Below are positions 10,851 through 20,355 of a stretch of 64,000 bases of DNA, one piece after another. Position 1 is the first letter of the stretch; each line of letters opens with the position of its first letter. The stretch covers positions 1 to 64,000 of the forward strand of contig JAUIEC010000016.1 of assembly GCA_030428945.1 (NCBI GenBank), read 5' to 3'. Source of the stretch: Phycisphaerae bacterium. GTDB taxonomy: Bacteria > Planctomycetota > Phycisphaerae > UBA1845 > Fen-1342. The position numbers were made by a program, and so were the translations under genes. The notes beneath the pieces were generated by a model that made no database searches, was not told the origin of the DNA, and saw only the letters and a list, made by a program, of their open reading frames with translations.

Positions 10851-12218
10851 ATGAAGACAACCCGCGTCGCGGCAGCCCGCGCTGTCGCTGTAGCCACACT
10901 CGTGACCGCCGTCGCCGCAACCGCCCTGGCCGGGCCCTACGACCCCCCGCCCGGCTACTACAGTTCGGCCACCGGCACCGGGGCGACCCTCCAGCAGCAA
11001 CTGCATGACATCATCGATGCCCACACGGTCATCAGCTACAACAACGCCCGCATCGCCCTGCAGGACACCGACATGGACCCGAACGATGCCGACAGCATCA
11101 TTCTGGCCTACAGCCTCGCTTCCCTCGATGTCTCCGGCCTGATGGCCAGCGGCATCTCCGGCTGGGACAGCGGCGTGTCGTGGAACCGCGAACACACCTG
11201 GCCGCGCAGCCGAGGCATCGACAGCTCCGGACCGGACAACTCCGACCTGCACAACCTGCGGCCGTGCGACCCCGGCGTGAACGGCTCGCGCGGCAACCTG
11301 AACTTCGGCGGGGCCTTCGGCGGCAGCTTCGGCTCGACCAGCGACGGCGGCACCAAGTGGCATCCCGGGGCCGACGCCGGGCAGATCGCCCGCCAGATGT
11401 TCTACATGGAGACCCGCTACGACGGCTCGGACTCCAGCACGACCAACCTGCAGCTCGTGGCCGGCAACCCCGGCACCAGCGGCAGCCAGCTTGGCGACCT
11501 CGACCGCCTGCTCGAATACCACTACGCCGCCCCGCCCAACAACTTCGAGCTGCGCCGCAACGATGTCATTCACGACTTCTGGCAGGGCAACCGCAACCCG
11601 TTCGTCGATCACCCCGAGTTCGTCTGGAGCATCTTCGCCGGCGGCAGCAACAACAGCCAGATCTCGCTCGGCAGCCCCGCCTCCGACGGCAGCTCGACCC
11701 TGCTGGTCGACCTCGGCCAGGTGCAGGTCAATGATCCCGCCCCGGCCGCGCAGATGGTCACCCTGTTCAAGACCGGCAGCGATCCGACCTACTACGAAGT
11801 CACCGCCGTCGGCGACGCGACCTCCAGCATCACCGGCCGGCTGAACGCCTTCCGCCAGAGCCCGCAGTCCGTCTCGCTGCTGGTCGGCCTGGACGCGTCG
11901 ACCGCCACGCCGGGCGTCTACAGCGACACGATCGTGATCGACAATCTCGACATCGACGGCGCCGGGACCGGCACCGGCTCGCTCGACGGCGACGACGTCA
12001 TCACCGTCATGTTCGAAGTGCTCGCCGACAGCATCTTCCCGTTCGACGACAACGGCGACGGGCTGATCACCAACGGCGAGTTCGCCACCTTCGCCGCCTG
12101 CATGACCGGGCCGGACGGCGGCGCCGGCGGCGCCTGCGACAACCACGACGCCGACAGCGACCTCGATGTCGACCTGGCCGACTTCACCACGTTCCAGACG
12201 CTGTTCACCGGACCGTAA
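10851..12218 (+). CDS. Secreted endonuclease I family nuclease with dockerin-like tail
   Basis: 455 residues. A signal peptide (to about residue 28, ATALAGP) is followed by an endonuclease I (EndA/NucM) domain: the beta-beta-alpha-metal motif WNREHTWPRSRG holds the general-base His, then DLHNLRP and the N-RGNL metal-binding segment. The family cuts DNA and sometimes RNA outside the cytoplasm, usually for nutrient recovery. Residues about 265-390 look like an Ig-like beta domain. The end has a loose EF-hand/dockerin pair (DDNGDGLITNGEF, DADSDLDVDLADF). The ATG at 10851 has GGGAAGG upstream. The tail places it with the neighbouring dockerin proteins. The 191-bp gap before it shows only a possible -10 TATCAT at 10769. 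Confidence 0.9.
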   Translation: MKTTRVAAARAVAVATLVTAVAATALAGPYDPPPGYYSSATGTGATLQQQLHDIIDAHTVISYNNARIALQDTDMDPNDADSIILAYSLASLDVSGLMASGISGWDSGVSWNREHTWPRSRGIDSSGPDNSDLHNLRPCDPGVNGSRGNLNFGGAFGGSFGSTSDGGTKWHPGADAGQIARQMFYMETRYDGSDSSTTNLQLVAGNPGTSGSQLGDLDRLLEYHYAAPPNNFELRRNDVIHDFWQGNRNPFVDHPEFVWSIFAGGSNNSQISLGSPASDGSSTLLVDLGQVQVNDPAPAAQMVTLFKTGSDPTYYEVTAVGDATSSITGRLNAFRQSPQSVSLLVGLDASTATPGVYSDTIVIDNLDIDGAGTGTGSLDGDDVITVMFEVLADSIFPFDDNGDGLITNGEFATFAACMTGPDGGAGGACDNHDADSDLDVDLADFTTFQTLFTGP

Positions 12219-12259
12219 GTCCCCGGCCCGTCGTCTCGTTCCACCGGAGAAACCGCCCC

Positions 12260-13099
12260 ATGTTCCATCGCACCGGGCTGCCGAGCCGCCTCGCGCTGCT
12301 CACCGGTCTCCTGCTCGGCGGAACCGCCGCGGCGCAGACCGCCGCCGTCCTGCAACCCGACGCCTTCCGCGCCACGGCCGGACAGGACCTGCTGCTGACC
12401 TGGCAGACCGACGGTCCGCTCGGACTGCAGCCCGCCGCCTGGCCGGCCTCGGTCGACTGGCTCTTCGTCCGCGGACTCGGCACCCAGGAGAACCTCGCCA
12501 GCCGCCAGCCCGCAGCCGCCGACGCCGGACGCATGCGGGTCCGCCTGGCCGATCCCGGCGCGACCGTCATCGGGCTCGACCAGACCCCGCGGATTCTCGA
12601 ACGCGCGCCGGCCGAACTGGCCGGCTTCGCCACGAAACAACTGGCCGACGGAACCGCCATCGTCGCGCAACTCGACCTGCCAGGCGAGCAGCCCGTCCGC
12701 GTGCGACAGTTCCGCTCGACCAAGCTGATCGTCCGGGTCGCCCAGCCGGGGGCCGTGCAGCAGGTCTCCTCCGCCGCCGCCCAGAGCAAGAGCGGCCAGC
12801 GGGCCGAGATCCGCGCCTTCGTCGACCCGACGCTGGTGACGCCCGGGTCCGACTTCCCGTTCCGCACCTACCTGCAGGGCGACAAGCTGCCGCACGTCCG
12901 CGTCACCGCCCACAACGAAACCACCGGCTCCCGGCGGGTCCTGACCACCGACGCGGCCGGCATCGGCAACCTGCCGATCGACGCGGCCGGCATCTGGCGG
13001 CTGACCTGGCACCGGCTGAGGCCCGCCCGCGACGCGGCCGCGGACTGGAACCTGCACACCGCGACGCTCCGCTTCGAAGTCCTCGGAGGTGCCGAATGA
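12260..13099 (+). CDS. Exported protein of unknown function (DUF4198-like end)
   Basis: 279 residues with a signal peptide (hydrophobic LALLTGLLLGG, cleavage near AAAQ) and no other membrane segment. I do not recognise it with certainty. The last 75 residues (VRVTAHNETTGS, TDAAGIGNLPIDAAGIWRLTW, TATLRFEV) resemble the carboxypeptidase-regulatory/DUF4198 beta-sandwich seen in periplasmic metal-uptake and surface proteins. Its stop codon overlaps the start of the following propeller gene (ATGA at 13096-13099), so the two are translationally coupled and probably act together. It follows the endonuclease gene by 41 bp with a GGAG ribosome-binding site. Confidence 0.75.
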   Translation: MFHRTGLPSRLALLTGLLLGGTAAAQTAAVLQPDAFRATAGQDLLLTWQTDGPLGLQPAAWPASVDWLFVRGLGTQENLASRQPAAADAGRMRVRLADPGATVIGLDQTPRILERAPAELAGFATKQLADGTAIVAQLDLPGEQPVRVRQFRSTKLIVRVAQPGAVQQVSSAAAQSKSGQRAEIRAFVDPTLVTPGSDFPFRTYLQGDKLPHVRVTAHNETTGSRRVLTTDAAGIGNLPIDAAGIWRLTWHRLRPARDAAADWNLHTATLRFEVLGGAE

Positions 13100-15348
13100 G
13101 ACGGCTCGCACCCATCCTCGCGGTGCTGGCGGGCGCGACCCTGCCGGCCGGCGCGGCGGACACGATCGAACTCGGCCCGGCCCCGATCACCAACGGCAAC
13201 TACGTCGGACGCATCGCGGCGGTCGCGTGCAGCCCGACCAACTTCCAGGTCTACTACGTCGGGGCCGCCGACGGCGGGGTCTGGAAGACGACCGACGCCG
13301 GGCAGTCGTGGCTGCCGCTGACCGACACGCTGCCGACGCAGGCGATCGGCGCCCTGGCCATCGACCCGACGAACGACCAGGTCATCTACGCCGGAACCGG
13401 CGAAGCCAACTACGCCAACCACAGCCGCTACGGGCTCGGCCTGTACAAGTCGACCGACGGCGGCGCCACGTGGCAGCACCTGGCCGCCGATGTCTTCGCC
13501 GGACGGACCTTCGCCAAGCTGGTCATCGATCCGGCCAGCCCGCAGACGCTGTACGCCGCGATCGGCCGGGCCGGCGGATTCCCGGAGCGCGCGGCGGCCC
13601 GCAATCATCCGCAGGCCGACGGCCCGGCCGGGATCTTCCGCTCGACCGACGGCGGCGTGACCTGGACGCACCTGGCGGGCGGACTGCCGACCGACCTGGC
13701 CGGCAGCGACGTGGCGATCGACGTGAACAACCCGCAGGTGCTGTATGCCTGCATCGGCCGGATCTTCGGGGCGGACGGCAACGGGATCTACAAGAGCACC
13801 GACGGCGGCGATTCGTGGACGCGGCTGAGCGAGGGTCTGCCGGCCAACTGGGGTGCCCAGGGTCGGATCAGCGTGGCGGTCGCGCCGAGCGATTCGAACC
13901 GTGTCTACGCGATGATCACGCGGCGCTGCGACGAGAACGGCGGCGGGGCCTCGATGCGCGGGGCCTACCGCTCGGACGATGCCGGGGCCACCTGGACGAC
14001 GCTCCCGCTCGAGAACATCCAGGCCAGCTACGGCTGGTACCTGAGCATCATCCAGGTTGATCCCGAGGATGCCGACGAGGTGTACTTCGGCGGGCTGTCG
14101 GTGCAGCGCAGCCTGGACGGCGGGTCCACCTGGACCAACGTGACGACGCCGCACGTCGACATCCACGCGTTCGCCTGGACCGCCAACGGGCACCTGCTGT
14201 GCGGGAATGACGGCGGCCTGCACCGCAGCCGCAGCCAGGGCGACCGCTGGCAGGCCCTCAACGAGGGACTCGGCACGATCCAGTTCTACGCCGGCCTGTC
14301 GACCCACCCCGACAACCCCGAGGTCTTCTTCGGCGGGACGCAGGACAACGGCAGCAACCTTCGCCAGGCCAGCGGCATCACCTGGCGTCAGGTGCTCGGC
14401 GGCGACGGCGGCTGGACCCAGATCAACCAGGACAACCCCGGCTTCGTCTACGCCGAGTTCCAGGGCACCGGCAACCTCTACCGCTCGACCACCGGCGGCG
14501 GCGGCGGATACAACCTGTCGAACATCGGCATCAACGGCGGCGATCGCAACTGCTTCCTGCCGCCCTACGTGATCGACCCCGGCGACCCGACCCGCATGCT
14601 CTACGGCACCCACCGCGTCTTCGAAAGCACCAACCGCGGCGCAAGCTGGACCCGCATCACCGGCGACCTGACCAAGGGCGACGGCGCCATCCGCTGCCTC
14701 GCCATCGCCCCCAGCGACAGCAGCTATGTCTACGCCGTCACCAACGACGGCAACGTCCAGGTCTCCAGCGATCGCGGCGACAACTTCACCCTGGTCCTCG
14801 AAGACCACCCCGGCTGGCCGCGGACCACCCGCGAACTCGTCATCGATCCGCACGATCCGCAGACCGCCTACCTCGCGGCGGCCGCTTTCGGGGTGACGCA
14901 GATCCAGCGCACGCGGGACGCCGGGCAGACCTGGCAGCCGCTCGATCAGAACTTCCCCGACATCCCGGTCAACACGCTGGCCGTCGACCCGCGCTCGGCC
15001 CAGGCCGTGATCTACGCCGGCAGCGACCAGGGCCTGTTCCGCTCGGTCGATGACGGAGGGACCTGGCACCGCTTCGGCCGCGACCTGCCGCACGCTACGG
15101 TCATCGACCTGCTGGCCGAACCGCACCGCACGCGCCTGGTGGTCGGAACGCAGGGCCGCGGGGCCTGGGACATCGCGGCCAGCCTGCCGGGTGACGTGGA
15201 CCTGGACAACGACGTCGACCTGACGGACCTTGCGATCCTGCTGGCCGCCCTGCCGTGCGACGGCCCGGACTGCCCGGTCGACGTCAACGGCGACGGCCGC
15301 ACCGACCTCGACGACCTGCAGCGCCTGCTGATCGACTTCGGCCTCTGA
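13096..15348 (+). CDS. Exported BNR/sortilin-like beta-propeller with dockerin repeats
   Basis: 750 residues. A signal peptide (MRRLAPILAVLAGATLP, then AGAA) leads into a WD40-like/VPS10-type propeller with many Asp-box (BNR) motifs S-DGG-TW: STDGGATWQHL, STDGGVTWTHL, STDGGDSWTRL, SLDGGSTWTNV, STNRGASWTRI, SVDDGGTWHRF. Such domains occur in glycosidases of the GH74 type and in surface binding proteins; no catalytic aspartates were confirmed, so no enzyme function is assigned. The C-terminus has a dockerin pair (DVDLDNDVDLTDLAILLAAL and DVNGDGRTDLDDLQRLLIDF). It starts inside the stop of the preceding gene. A 14-bp palindrome TGGCACAAGTGCCA lies 12 bp past the stop. Confidence 0.9.
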   Translation: MRRLAPILAVLAGATLPAGAADTIELGPAPITNGNYVGRIAAVACSPTNFQVYYVGAADGGVWKTTDAGQSWLPLTDTLPTQAIGALAIDPTNDQVIYAGTGEANYANHSRYGLGLYKSTDGGATWQHLAADVFAGRTFAKLVIDPASPQTLYAAIGRAGGFPERAAARNHPQADGPAGIFRSTDGGVTWTHLAGGLPTDLAGSDVAIDVNNPQVLYACIGRIFGADGNGIYKSTDGGDSWTRLSEGLPANWGAQGRISVAVAPSDSNRVYAMITRRCDENGGGASMRGAYRSDDAGATWTTLPLENIQASYGWYLSIIQVDPEDADEVYFGGLSVQRSLDGGSTWTNVTTPHVDIHAFAWTANGHLLCGNDGGLHRSRSQGDRWQALNEGLGTIQFYAGLSTHPDNPEVFFGGTQDNGSNLRQASGITWRQVLGGDGGWTQINQDNPGFVYAEFQGTGNLYRSTTGGGGGYNLSNIGINGGDRNCFLPPYVIDPGDPTRMLYGTHRVFESTNRGASWTRITGDLTKGDGAIRCLAIAPSDSSYVYAVTNDGNVQVSSDRGDNFTLVLEDHPGWPRTTRELVIDPHDPQTAYLAAAAFGVTQIQRTRDAGQTWQPLDQNFPDIPVNTLAVDPRSAQAVIYAGSDQGLFRSVDDGGTWHRFGRDLPHATVIDLLAEPHRTRLVVGTQGRGAWDIAASLPGDVDLDNDVDLTDLAILLAALPCDGPDCPVDVNGDGRTDLDDLQRLLIDFGL

Positions 15349-15374
15349 CGGCAGTCCCTTGGCACAAGTGCCAT

Positions 15375-15488
15375 GTGGCACAGGCGTCCCGCCTGTGATG
15401 GGTTGAGAAACACTGTCAAAGCCCATGTCCCGTCGGAATAGCCGAACCCATTCCTGAAACCCCATCACAGGCGGGACGCCTGTGCCAC
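15375..15488. repeat. Inverted-repeat cassette, copy B (114 bp)
   Basis: Ends GTGGCACAGGCGTCCCGCC and the exact inverse enclose about 64 bp. The interior keeps AAACACTGTCAAAGCCC and TGTCCCGTCGG, aligning with the interiors of copies A and C, but lacks the GATTTCGAAATC palindrome. Confidence 0.7.
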
Positions 15489-15699
15489 AACACCAGTGCA
15501 TCTCTTCCCGGTTCCCACTCCCCTGCCCCCTCGTCCCTGCTGCCTCTTCCCTGGTCCCTCTTGCCGGTTCCCTCCGGCGCCCCGCATCTCTCCGCGGAAT
15601 CCCCCGAATGGTGCACTCTCCGTCACCTGTCCGCGTCTATACTGCGGGACGGGACAGATTCCATTGGGCAAGACCTCACGGTGAACGGAGAGACACGAA
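15489..15699. other. Pyrimidine tract and putative promoter of DUF937 gene
   Basis: Bases 15497-15590 are a degenerate CTTCCCGGTTCC/CCCTGGTCCC tract, pyrimidine-rich on the sense strand of the next gene. TATACT at 15638-15643 is a plausible -10 element bracketed by an inverted repeat, CTGTCC at 15627-15632 and GGACAG at 15652-15657, which could be an operator. No convincing -35 is seen. Confidence 0.35.
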
Positions 15700-16242
15700 A
15701 TGAGCATTCTGAATGAGATCCTCGGCGCACAGGGCGGCAAGACGGTCGCGACCCTCGCCCAGCAGTTCGGGCTGTCGCAGGACCAGACGACGGCCGCGCT
15801 CGGACAACTGGTTCCCTCGCTGAACAAGGCCATGCAGCGCAACGCCCAGACCGATGACGGGCTCAGCAGCCTGCTGCGGGCGCTGCAGGGTGGCGGGCAC
15901 CAGCGCTACCTCGAGCAGCCGGAAGCGGTCACCCGCCCCGAGGCGATCCAGGACGGCAACGCGATCCTCGGACACCTGTTCGGCAGCAAGGATGTCAGCC
16001 GCGAAGTCGCCAAGCGGGCCTCGGCCAGCACCGGCATCGGCACCGACATCCTCAAGAAGATGCTGCCGATGGTGGCCGGCCTGGCGATGGGCTCGGCCAG
16101 TCGCGGGGCCGGCAAGATCGGCCTCGGCAACAGCGGCGCCCCGCAGGCGAAGGCCGGCGGCCTGCTCAGCAGCCTGCTCGACCAGGACGGCGACGGCAGC
16201 GTGACCGACGACCTCTGGAACCTGGCGAAGAAGATGTTCTGA
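15700..16242 (+). CDS. DUF937 (YidB-like) protein
   Basis: 180 residues, soluble, no signal. It matches the DUF937/YidB family: an N-terminal helix-turn-helix-like segment (TVATLAQQFGLSQDQTTAAL, then GQLVPSLNKAM), a central FGSKDVSREVAKRASASTGI block, DILKKMLPMVAGLAMG, and a C-terminal LLDQDGDGSVTDDLW motif that could bind calcium. No biochemical role is established for the family. GGAGAGA upstream of the ATG is a good ribosome-binding site. It stands alone; a GGGAACA array starts about 10 bp past the stop. Confidence 0.88.
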   Translation: MSILNEILGAQGGKTVATLAQQFGLSQDQTTAALGQLVPSLNKAMQRNAQTDDGLSSLLRALQGGGHQRYLEQPEAVTRPEAIQDGNAILGHLFGSKDVSREVAKRASASTGIGTDILKKMLPMVAGLAMGSASRGAGKIGLGNSGAPQAKAGGLLSSLLDQDGDGSVTDDLWNLAKKMF

Positions 16243-16253
16243 GGAAGGGAATC

Positions 16254-16310
16254 GGGAACAGGAACAGGGAACAGGGAACAGGGAACAGGGAACAGGGAAC
16301 AGGGAACAGG
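16254..16310. repeat. GGGAACA heptamer array after DUF937 gene
   Basis: About eight copies of GGGAACA (one GGAACA) starting 12 bp after the stop, purine-rich on the sense strand of the gene just ended. It ends in GAGCATT and joins the hairpin cassette at 16317, the same junction as at 2852-2860. Confidence 0.95.
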
Positions 16311-16316
16311 AGCATT

Positions 16317-16438
16317 GTGGCACAGGCGTCCCGCCTGTGATCAGGTGGGTCAAGACACCCGGAACAAAGACTGTCAGTGGCCCGTCGGGAGCGGGGCGCG
16401 ATTTCGAAATCGCATCACAGGCGGGACGGCTGTGCCAC
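16317..16438. repeat. Inverted-repeat cassette, copy C (122 bp)
   Basis: Left hairpin GTGGCACAGGCGTCCCGCC and a right inverse with one change (GGCGGGACGGCTGTGCCAC). The interior has GACACCCGGAACAAAGACTG, CCCGTCGGGAGCGGGG and the palindrome GATTTCGAAATC, closely matching copy A. Both copies are flanked by further hairpin or heptamer repeats. Confidence 0.75.
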
Positions 16439-16488
16439 ACCCGCATCTGCCATCACAGGCACTGCATCTCCCGCTCCCGGGCGAACCT

Positions 16489-16516
16489 GTTCCCGGTTCC
16501 CGGTTCCCTGTTCCCT
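16489..16516. repeat. TGTTCCC/GGTTCCC heptamers after EF-G gene
   Basis: Four heptamers (TGTTCCC, GGTTCCC, GGTTCCC, TGTTCCC) ending 5 bp from the EF-G stop codon. On the EF-G sense strand they read GGGAACA/GGGAACC, the same orientation rule as for the DUF937 gene on the other side of this convergent gap. Confidence 0.85.
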
Positions 16517-16520
16517 TCTG

Positions 16521-18614
16521 CTAGCTCTTCGCCGTCTGCTTGCCGTCGCGGGCCTTGGCGACGACTTCTTCCTGCACGTCGCGCGGGGCCTGGCGGTAGC
16601 AGCCGAATTCCATGCTGAACGTGCCCTGGCCGGCCGTTGCGCTGCGCAGGTCGGTCGCGTAGCCGAACATGTTCGCCAGCGGGACCTCGGCCAGGATCGT
16701 GGTCGTGTCGGGCTTCATCTCGGTGCCGAGCACCATGCCGCGCCGCGAGGTCAGGTCACCGACGACGGCACCCTGGTACTCCGAGGTGACCTCGACTTCG
16801 ACCTTCATGATCGGCTCGAGAATCGCCGGCTTGGCCTTCAGGTAGGCCTGCTTGAAGCCTTCCTTGGCCGCGATCCGGTAGGCGATGTCCGACGAGTCGA
16901 CCGCGTGCGTCGTCCCGTCCTCGAGCACCACCCGCACCCGCACGACCGGGTAGTCCGCCAGCGGCCCCTTCGCGACCGCCGCCCGGAAACCCTTCTCGCA
17001 GGAAGGAATGTACTCGGTCGGAATCCGGCCACCGGTGACCTTGTTGATGAACTCGAATTCTTCCTCGGCCTCCTCAGGCAGGACTTCCATCCGTCCGACG
17101 ACGTGGCCGTACTGTCCGGAACCGCCGGTCTGCTTCTTGTGCTTGTAGTCGAACTCGGCTTCGCGGGTCGGTGCTTCGCGGTAGGTCACCTTCGGCGCGC
17201 CGACGACGACGTCGCAGCCGTACTCGCGTTTGATCCGCTCGACGTAGACTTCCAGTTGCAGTTCGCCGACGCCGGCGATGATCGTCTCGCCGCTTTCCTG
17301 GTCGGTGCGTACGTGGAAGGTCGGGTCCTCGCGGACGAAGCGCTGCAGGGCCTTGCCGAGCTTGTCGCGGTCGGCGCCCTTGGCCGGCTCGATCGCCAGC
17401 GAGATGACCGGTTCGATCGTCTGGATGTTCTCGAGGGCGTAGTTCAGGCTGTCGTCGCAGAACGTGTCACCCGAGGCGCAGTCGACGCCGATCATGGCGA
17501 CGATGTCGCCCGGGCCGGCCTCGGTGATGTCCTCGCGGTCGTTCGCGTGCATCAGCACCATCCGACCGACGCGGGCGGTCTTGCGGGTGCGGGTGTTGAC
17601 GATCGTCTCGCCCTTCTTCAGGGTGCCCTGGTAGACCCGCGTGTAGGTCAGTTGCCCGAAGTTCTCGTCGACCAGCTTGAAGGCCATCGCGCACAGCGGG
17701 GCGTCCGGGTCGGCGGTCATCGCCACCTCGGCTCCGTCGTTGTCGTTGTCGCGGGCGTAGTACATCCGGTCCAGCGGCGACGGCAGGTAGCGGACGATCG
17801 CGTCCAGCAGCAACTGCACGCCGCGGTTCTTGAAGGCCGAGCCCATCATCACCGGGACGATCTCGCGCCCGATCGCCAGGCGGCGGATGATCGTCTGCAA
17901 CTGGTCGACGTCCGGTTCCTTCTCTTCGAGGATCATCTCCATCAGCTCGTCGTCGTAGAGCGACAGGGCGTCCAGCATGCCGTGCCGGGCGCGATCCGCT
18001 TCGTCCTTCATCTCGTCCGGAATCTCGGTCCGGCGGATCTCCTCACCCATCCCGCCTTCGAAGTAGACCGCCTGCATCGCTACCAGGTCGATCACCCCAG
18101 CGTGGTCGTTCTCCAGGCCGATCGGAAGCTGCAACTGCACCGGCGTCAGGTTCAGCTTCTCCTCGATCTCCCGGATCACGCGGGCCGGATCGGCACCCGT
18201 CCGGTCGAGCTTGTTGATGAACGCGATCCGCGGCACGTTGTAGCGCTTCATCTGCCGGTCGACCGTCAGCGACTGCGACTGCACGCCGCCGACACCGCAC
18301 AGCACCAGGATCGCGCCGTCCAGCACGCGCAGCGAACGCTCGACCTCGACCGTGAAGTCCACGTGCCCCGGCGTGTCGATGATGTTGACCTTGTGCTTGT
18401 TCCACTCGACCTGCGTCGCGGCCGAGGTGATCGTGATGCCGCGTTCCTTCTCGAGTTCCATGTGGTCCATCGTCGCGCCGTCGCCCGCACCGCGGACTTC
18501 GCCGATCTTGTGGATCCGACCCGAGTAGAACAGGATCCGCTCGGTCAGGGTCGTCTTCCCCGAGTCGATGTGGGCGGAAATACCAATGTTCCGGAACTTG
18601 CCGATCGCTTCCAT
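16521..18614 (-). CDS. fusA: Elongation factor G, spdEFG1/mitochondrial EFG1 type
   Basis: 697 residues; catalyses GTP-driven translocation on the ribosome. G domain at the N-terminus: AHIDSGKTT (G1), [10 protein letters not shown] (G2), DTPGHVDF (G3), NKLDRTGAD (G4). Domains II-V follow, with [10 protein letters not shown] in domain IV and a final [12 protein letters not shown]. Details such as [20 protein letters not shown] and [19 protein letters not shown] match mitochondrial EFG1 and the spirochaete-planctomycete-deltaproteobacterial spdEFG1 group rather than canonical EF-G (AHIDAGKTT). In that group translocation and recycling are split between spdEFG1 and spdEFG2, so a second paralogue is expected elsewhere. 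The ATG at 18614 puts the G1 motif at the usual distance; an in-frame ATG at 18635 would add seven residues. It is not next to rpsL/rpsG. Confidence 0.93.
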   Translation of the reverse strand: MEAIGKFRNIGISAHIDSGKTTLTERILFYSGRIHKIGEVRGAGDGATMDHMELEKERGITITSAATQVEWNKHKVNIIDTPGHVDFTVEVERSLRVLDGAILVLCGVGGVQSQSLTVDRQMKRYNVPRIAFINKLDRTGADPARVIREIEEKLNLTPVQLQLPIGLENDHAGVIDLVAMQAVYFEGGMGEEIRRTEIPDEMKDEADRARHGMLDALSLYDDELMEMILEEKEPDVDQLQTIIRRLAIGREIVPVMMGSAFKNRGVQLLLDAIVRYLPSPLDRMYYARDNDNDGAEVAMTADPDAPLCAMAFKLVDENFGQLTYTRVYQGTLKKGETIVNTRTRKTARVGRMVLMHANDREDITEAGPGDIVAMIGVDCASGDTFCDDSLNYALENIQTIEPVISLAIEPAKGADRDKLGKALQRFVREDPTFHVRTDQESGETIIAGVGELQLEVYVERIKREYGCDVVVGAPKVTYREAPTREAEFDYKHKKQTGGSGQYGHVVGRMEVLPEEAEEEFEFINKVTGGRIPTEYIPSCEKGFRAAVAKGPLADYPVVRVRVVLEDGTTHAVDSSDIAYRIAAKEGFKQAYLKAKPAILEPIMKVEVEVTSEYQGAVVGDLTSRRGMVLGTEMKPDTTTILAEVPLANMFGYATDLRSATAGQGTFSMEFGCYRQAPRDVQEEVVAKARDGKQTAKS

Positions 18615-19083
18615 GGCCTTGTTTCCATCATGCATGACTGGTCTGTGCCTGATCCATCCCGGCCGGTCCGTGGCGACTCCGCCCCAGAACTCGACCCGGC
18701 CGCCTTCCCGGGCGGCCATTCCAACAACCTGCCTGTGTCTGCGAAGGTCGCGTCCCGCCTGAGACTCAGCAGTGCGAGACGCGGCCGATTCGGAGGGTGA
18801 TGCCGTCATCCGGCATCGGCTCCGCGACCAAGGCCGCAGACGTTTCGATACATCGATCCCGCCACCACCCAGCCGGGGCCGCGGTCCGACGCATCATTCC
18901 GCACGACAATAGCGATCTGATCGGACGAAAGCAACCTTTGCCTGACCTTCACCCGCGGAATTCATCAACACCTAACTTCCGACCAGGCCCGGGCTTGTTG
19001 TGTTTTCCGCCGCTCCCGCCTAGACTTCCCCACGGCGACCGAAAATGCTGGCTGGACGACCCTCCCGGTTTCAGGATATGCCC
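18615..19083. other. Divergent intergenic region EF-G / efflux operon
   Basis: No gene supported. It must hold the EF-G promoter on the minus strand and the efflux-operon promoter on the plus strand (candidate at 18998-19026). No clear regulator-binding palindrome was seen. Confidence 0.5.
18998..19026 (+). promoter_or_regulatory. Putative sigma70-like promoter of efflux operon
   Basis: TTGTGT (18998-19003), a 17-bp spacer and TAGACT (19021-19026), about 58 bp before the adaptor start. Spacing is ideal; the hexamers match three and four of six consensus bases. Prediction by eye only. Confidence 0.35.
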
Positions 19084-20352
19084 ATGCTCCGCTCTCGCAG
19101 CCTCCCGTGGCTGCTGGCCTGCGGCGCCCTGCTCACCCAGGCCGCCGACGCCCAGCCCAGCCAGAAGGTCACCCTCGGACGCGTTCTCGACCAGGAACTG
19201 CCCGCCACCATCCGACTCGTCGCTAACCTGCGACCCGATCGAACCTCCGTGATCGCTTCCGAGTTCGCCGGACTCGTCGCCGGACTCACCGTCGACGACG
19301 GCCAGCGGGTCGCCGCCGGCGAAATCCTCTGCCAGCTCGACAACCACGCCAGCCAGTTCCGCCTCCGCGAAGCCCAGGCCAGCCTCGCCAGTCTCCAGGC
19401 CGAACTCGCCGAACGCGAAAACGGCACCCGCCGCGAGGTCCTCGACCAGCTCACCGCCGCCGTCGGCGAGAGCCAGGCCCTCTTCGACATGTGGGCCTTC
19501 GAAAAGAAACGGATCGCCGAACTGTTCGACATCGCCCAGGCCAACCCCAAGGAAAAGAACGACGCCGACATGGAGTACCTCGCCGCCGAGCGGCGCCTCT
19601 CCCAGGCCCGCGCCCGACTCGAAGCCGCCCGCAACGGCCCCCGCACCGAGGAAATCGAACGCTTCCGCCACGCCGTCGCCGCCCAGCAGGCCGTCGTCCT
19701 GCGACTGCAGCGCGAAGTCGAAAACGGACACATCCGGGCGCCGTTCGACGGCTTCGTCACCGCCCGCCACACCGAGGTCGGCCAGTGGCTCCCCGCCGGC
19801 GGACCGGTCGTCGAACTGGTCGCCATCGACCGGATCCGGGTCCGCTGCGAAGTCCCCGAGGACGCCATCGCCTTCGCCCGGACAGGGGCCCCCGCCAGCG
19901 TCGAGATCGCCGCCCTCAACCGCACCGCCGCCGGGACCATCGCCCGCATCATCCCCCGGGCGCTCGAAAACGCCCGGACCTTCCCGGTCGAGATCGACCT
20001 GCCCAACCCCGACCTGGACCTGCTCCCCGGCATGTTCGCCTGGGCCCACGTCCCCGCCGGACCGGCCGGGACCCGGCTCCTGGTCGAGAAGGACGCGGTC
20101 GTCCCCCGCGGCGACCAGAAACACGTCTTCCTCGTCCGGCCCGACGGCAACGGCGGCTACCTGGCCATGCCGCTGGCCGTCGAAACCGGGCTCGAACACG
20201 AGGGCCGGATCGAAGTCCGCGGCCCGGGCCTGCAGGCCGGCGCGATCGTCGTCATCCGGGCCAACGAGCGACTGCTGCCGTTCATGCCCAACCAGGTCCT
20301 GCCGCTGAACCCCGAACTGTTCGAGCAGGCCGCCAGCCCCAGGCAGGAGTAG
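19084..20352 (+). CDS. RND efflux periplasmic adaptor (HlyD/MFP family)
   Basis: 422 residues with a signal peptide (SLPWLLACGALLTQAADAQ). Typical membrane-fusion-protein order: a barrel-sandwich (lipoyl-like) half VIASEFAGLVAGLTVDDGQR, then VAAGEILCQLDN, a coiled-coil hairpin from about residue 85 to 195, the second lipoyl half ENGHIRAPFDGFVTARHTEV, and a beta-barrel domain. It links the inner-membrane RND pump encoded 3 bp downstream to an outer-membrane channel, which is not encoded here. Of two close ATGs (19078, 19084) the second has AGGA at a normal distance; the first would be too close. Confidence 0.9.
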   Translation: MLRSRSLPWLLACGALLTQAADAQPSQKVTLGRVLDQELPATIRLVANLRPDRTSVIASEFAGLVAGLTVDDGQRVAAGEILCQLDNHASQFRLREAQASLASLQAELAERENGTRREVLDQLTAAVGESQALFDMWAFEKKRIAELFDIAQANPKEKNDADMEYLAAERRLSQARARLEAARNGPRTEEIERFRHAVAAQQAVVLRLQREVENGHIRAPFDGFVTARHTEVGQWLPAGGPVVELVAIDRIRVRCEVPEDAIAFARTGAPASVEIAALNRTAAGTIARIIPRALENARTFPVEIDLPNPDLDLLPGMFAWAHVPAGPAGTRLLVEKDAVVPRGDQKHVFLVRPDGNGGYLAMPLAVETGLEHEGRIEVRGPGLQAGAIVVIRANERLLPFMPNQVLPLNPELFEQAASPRQE

Positions 20353-20355
20353 CCG

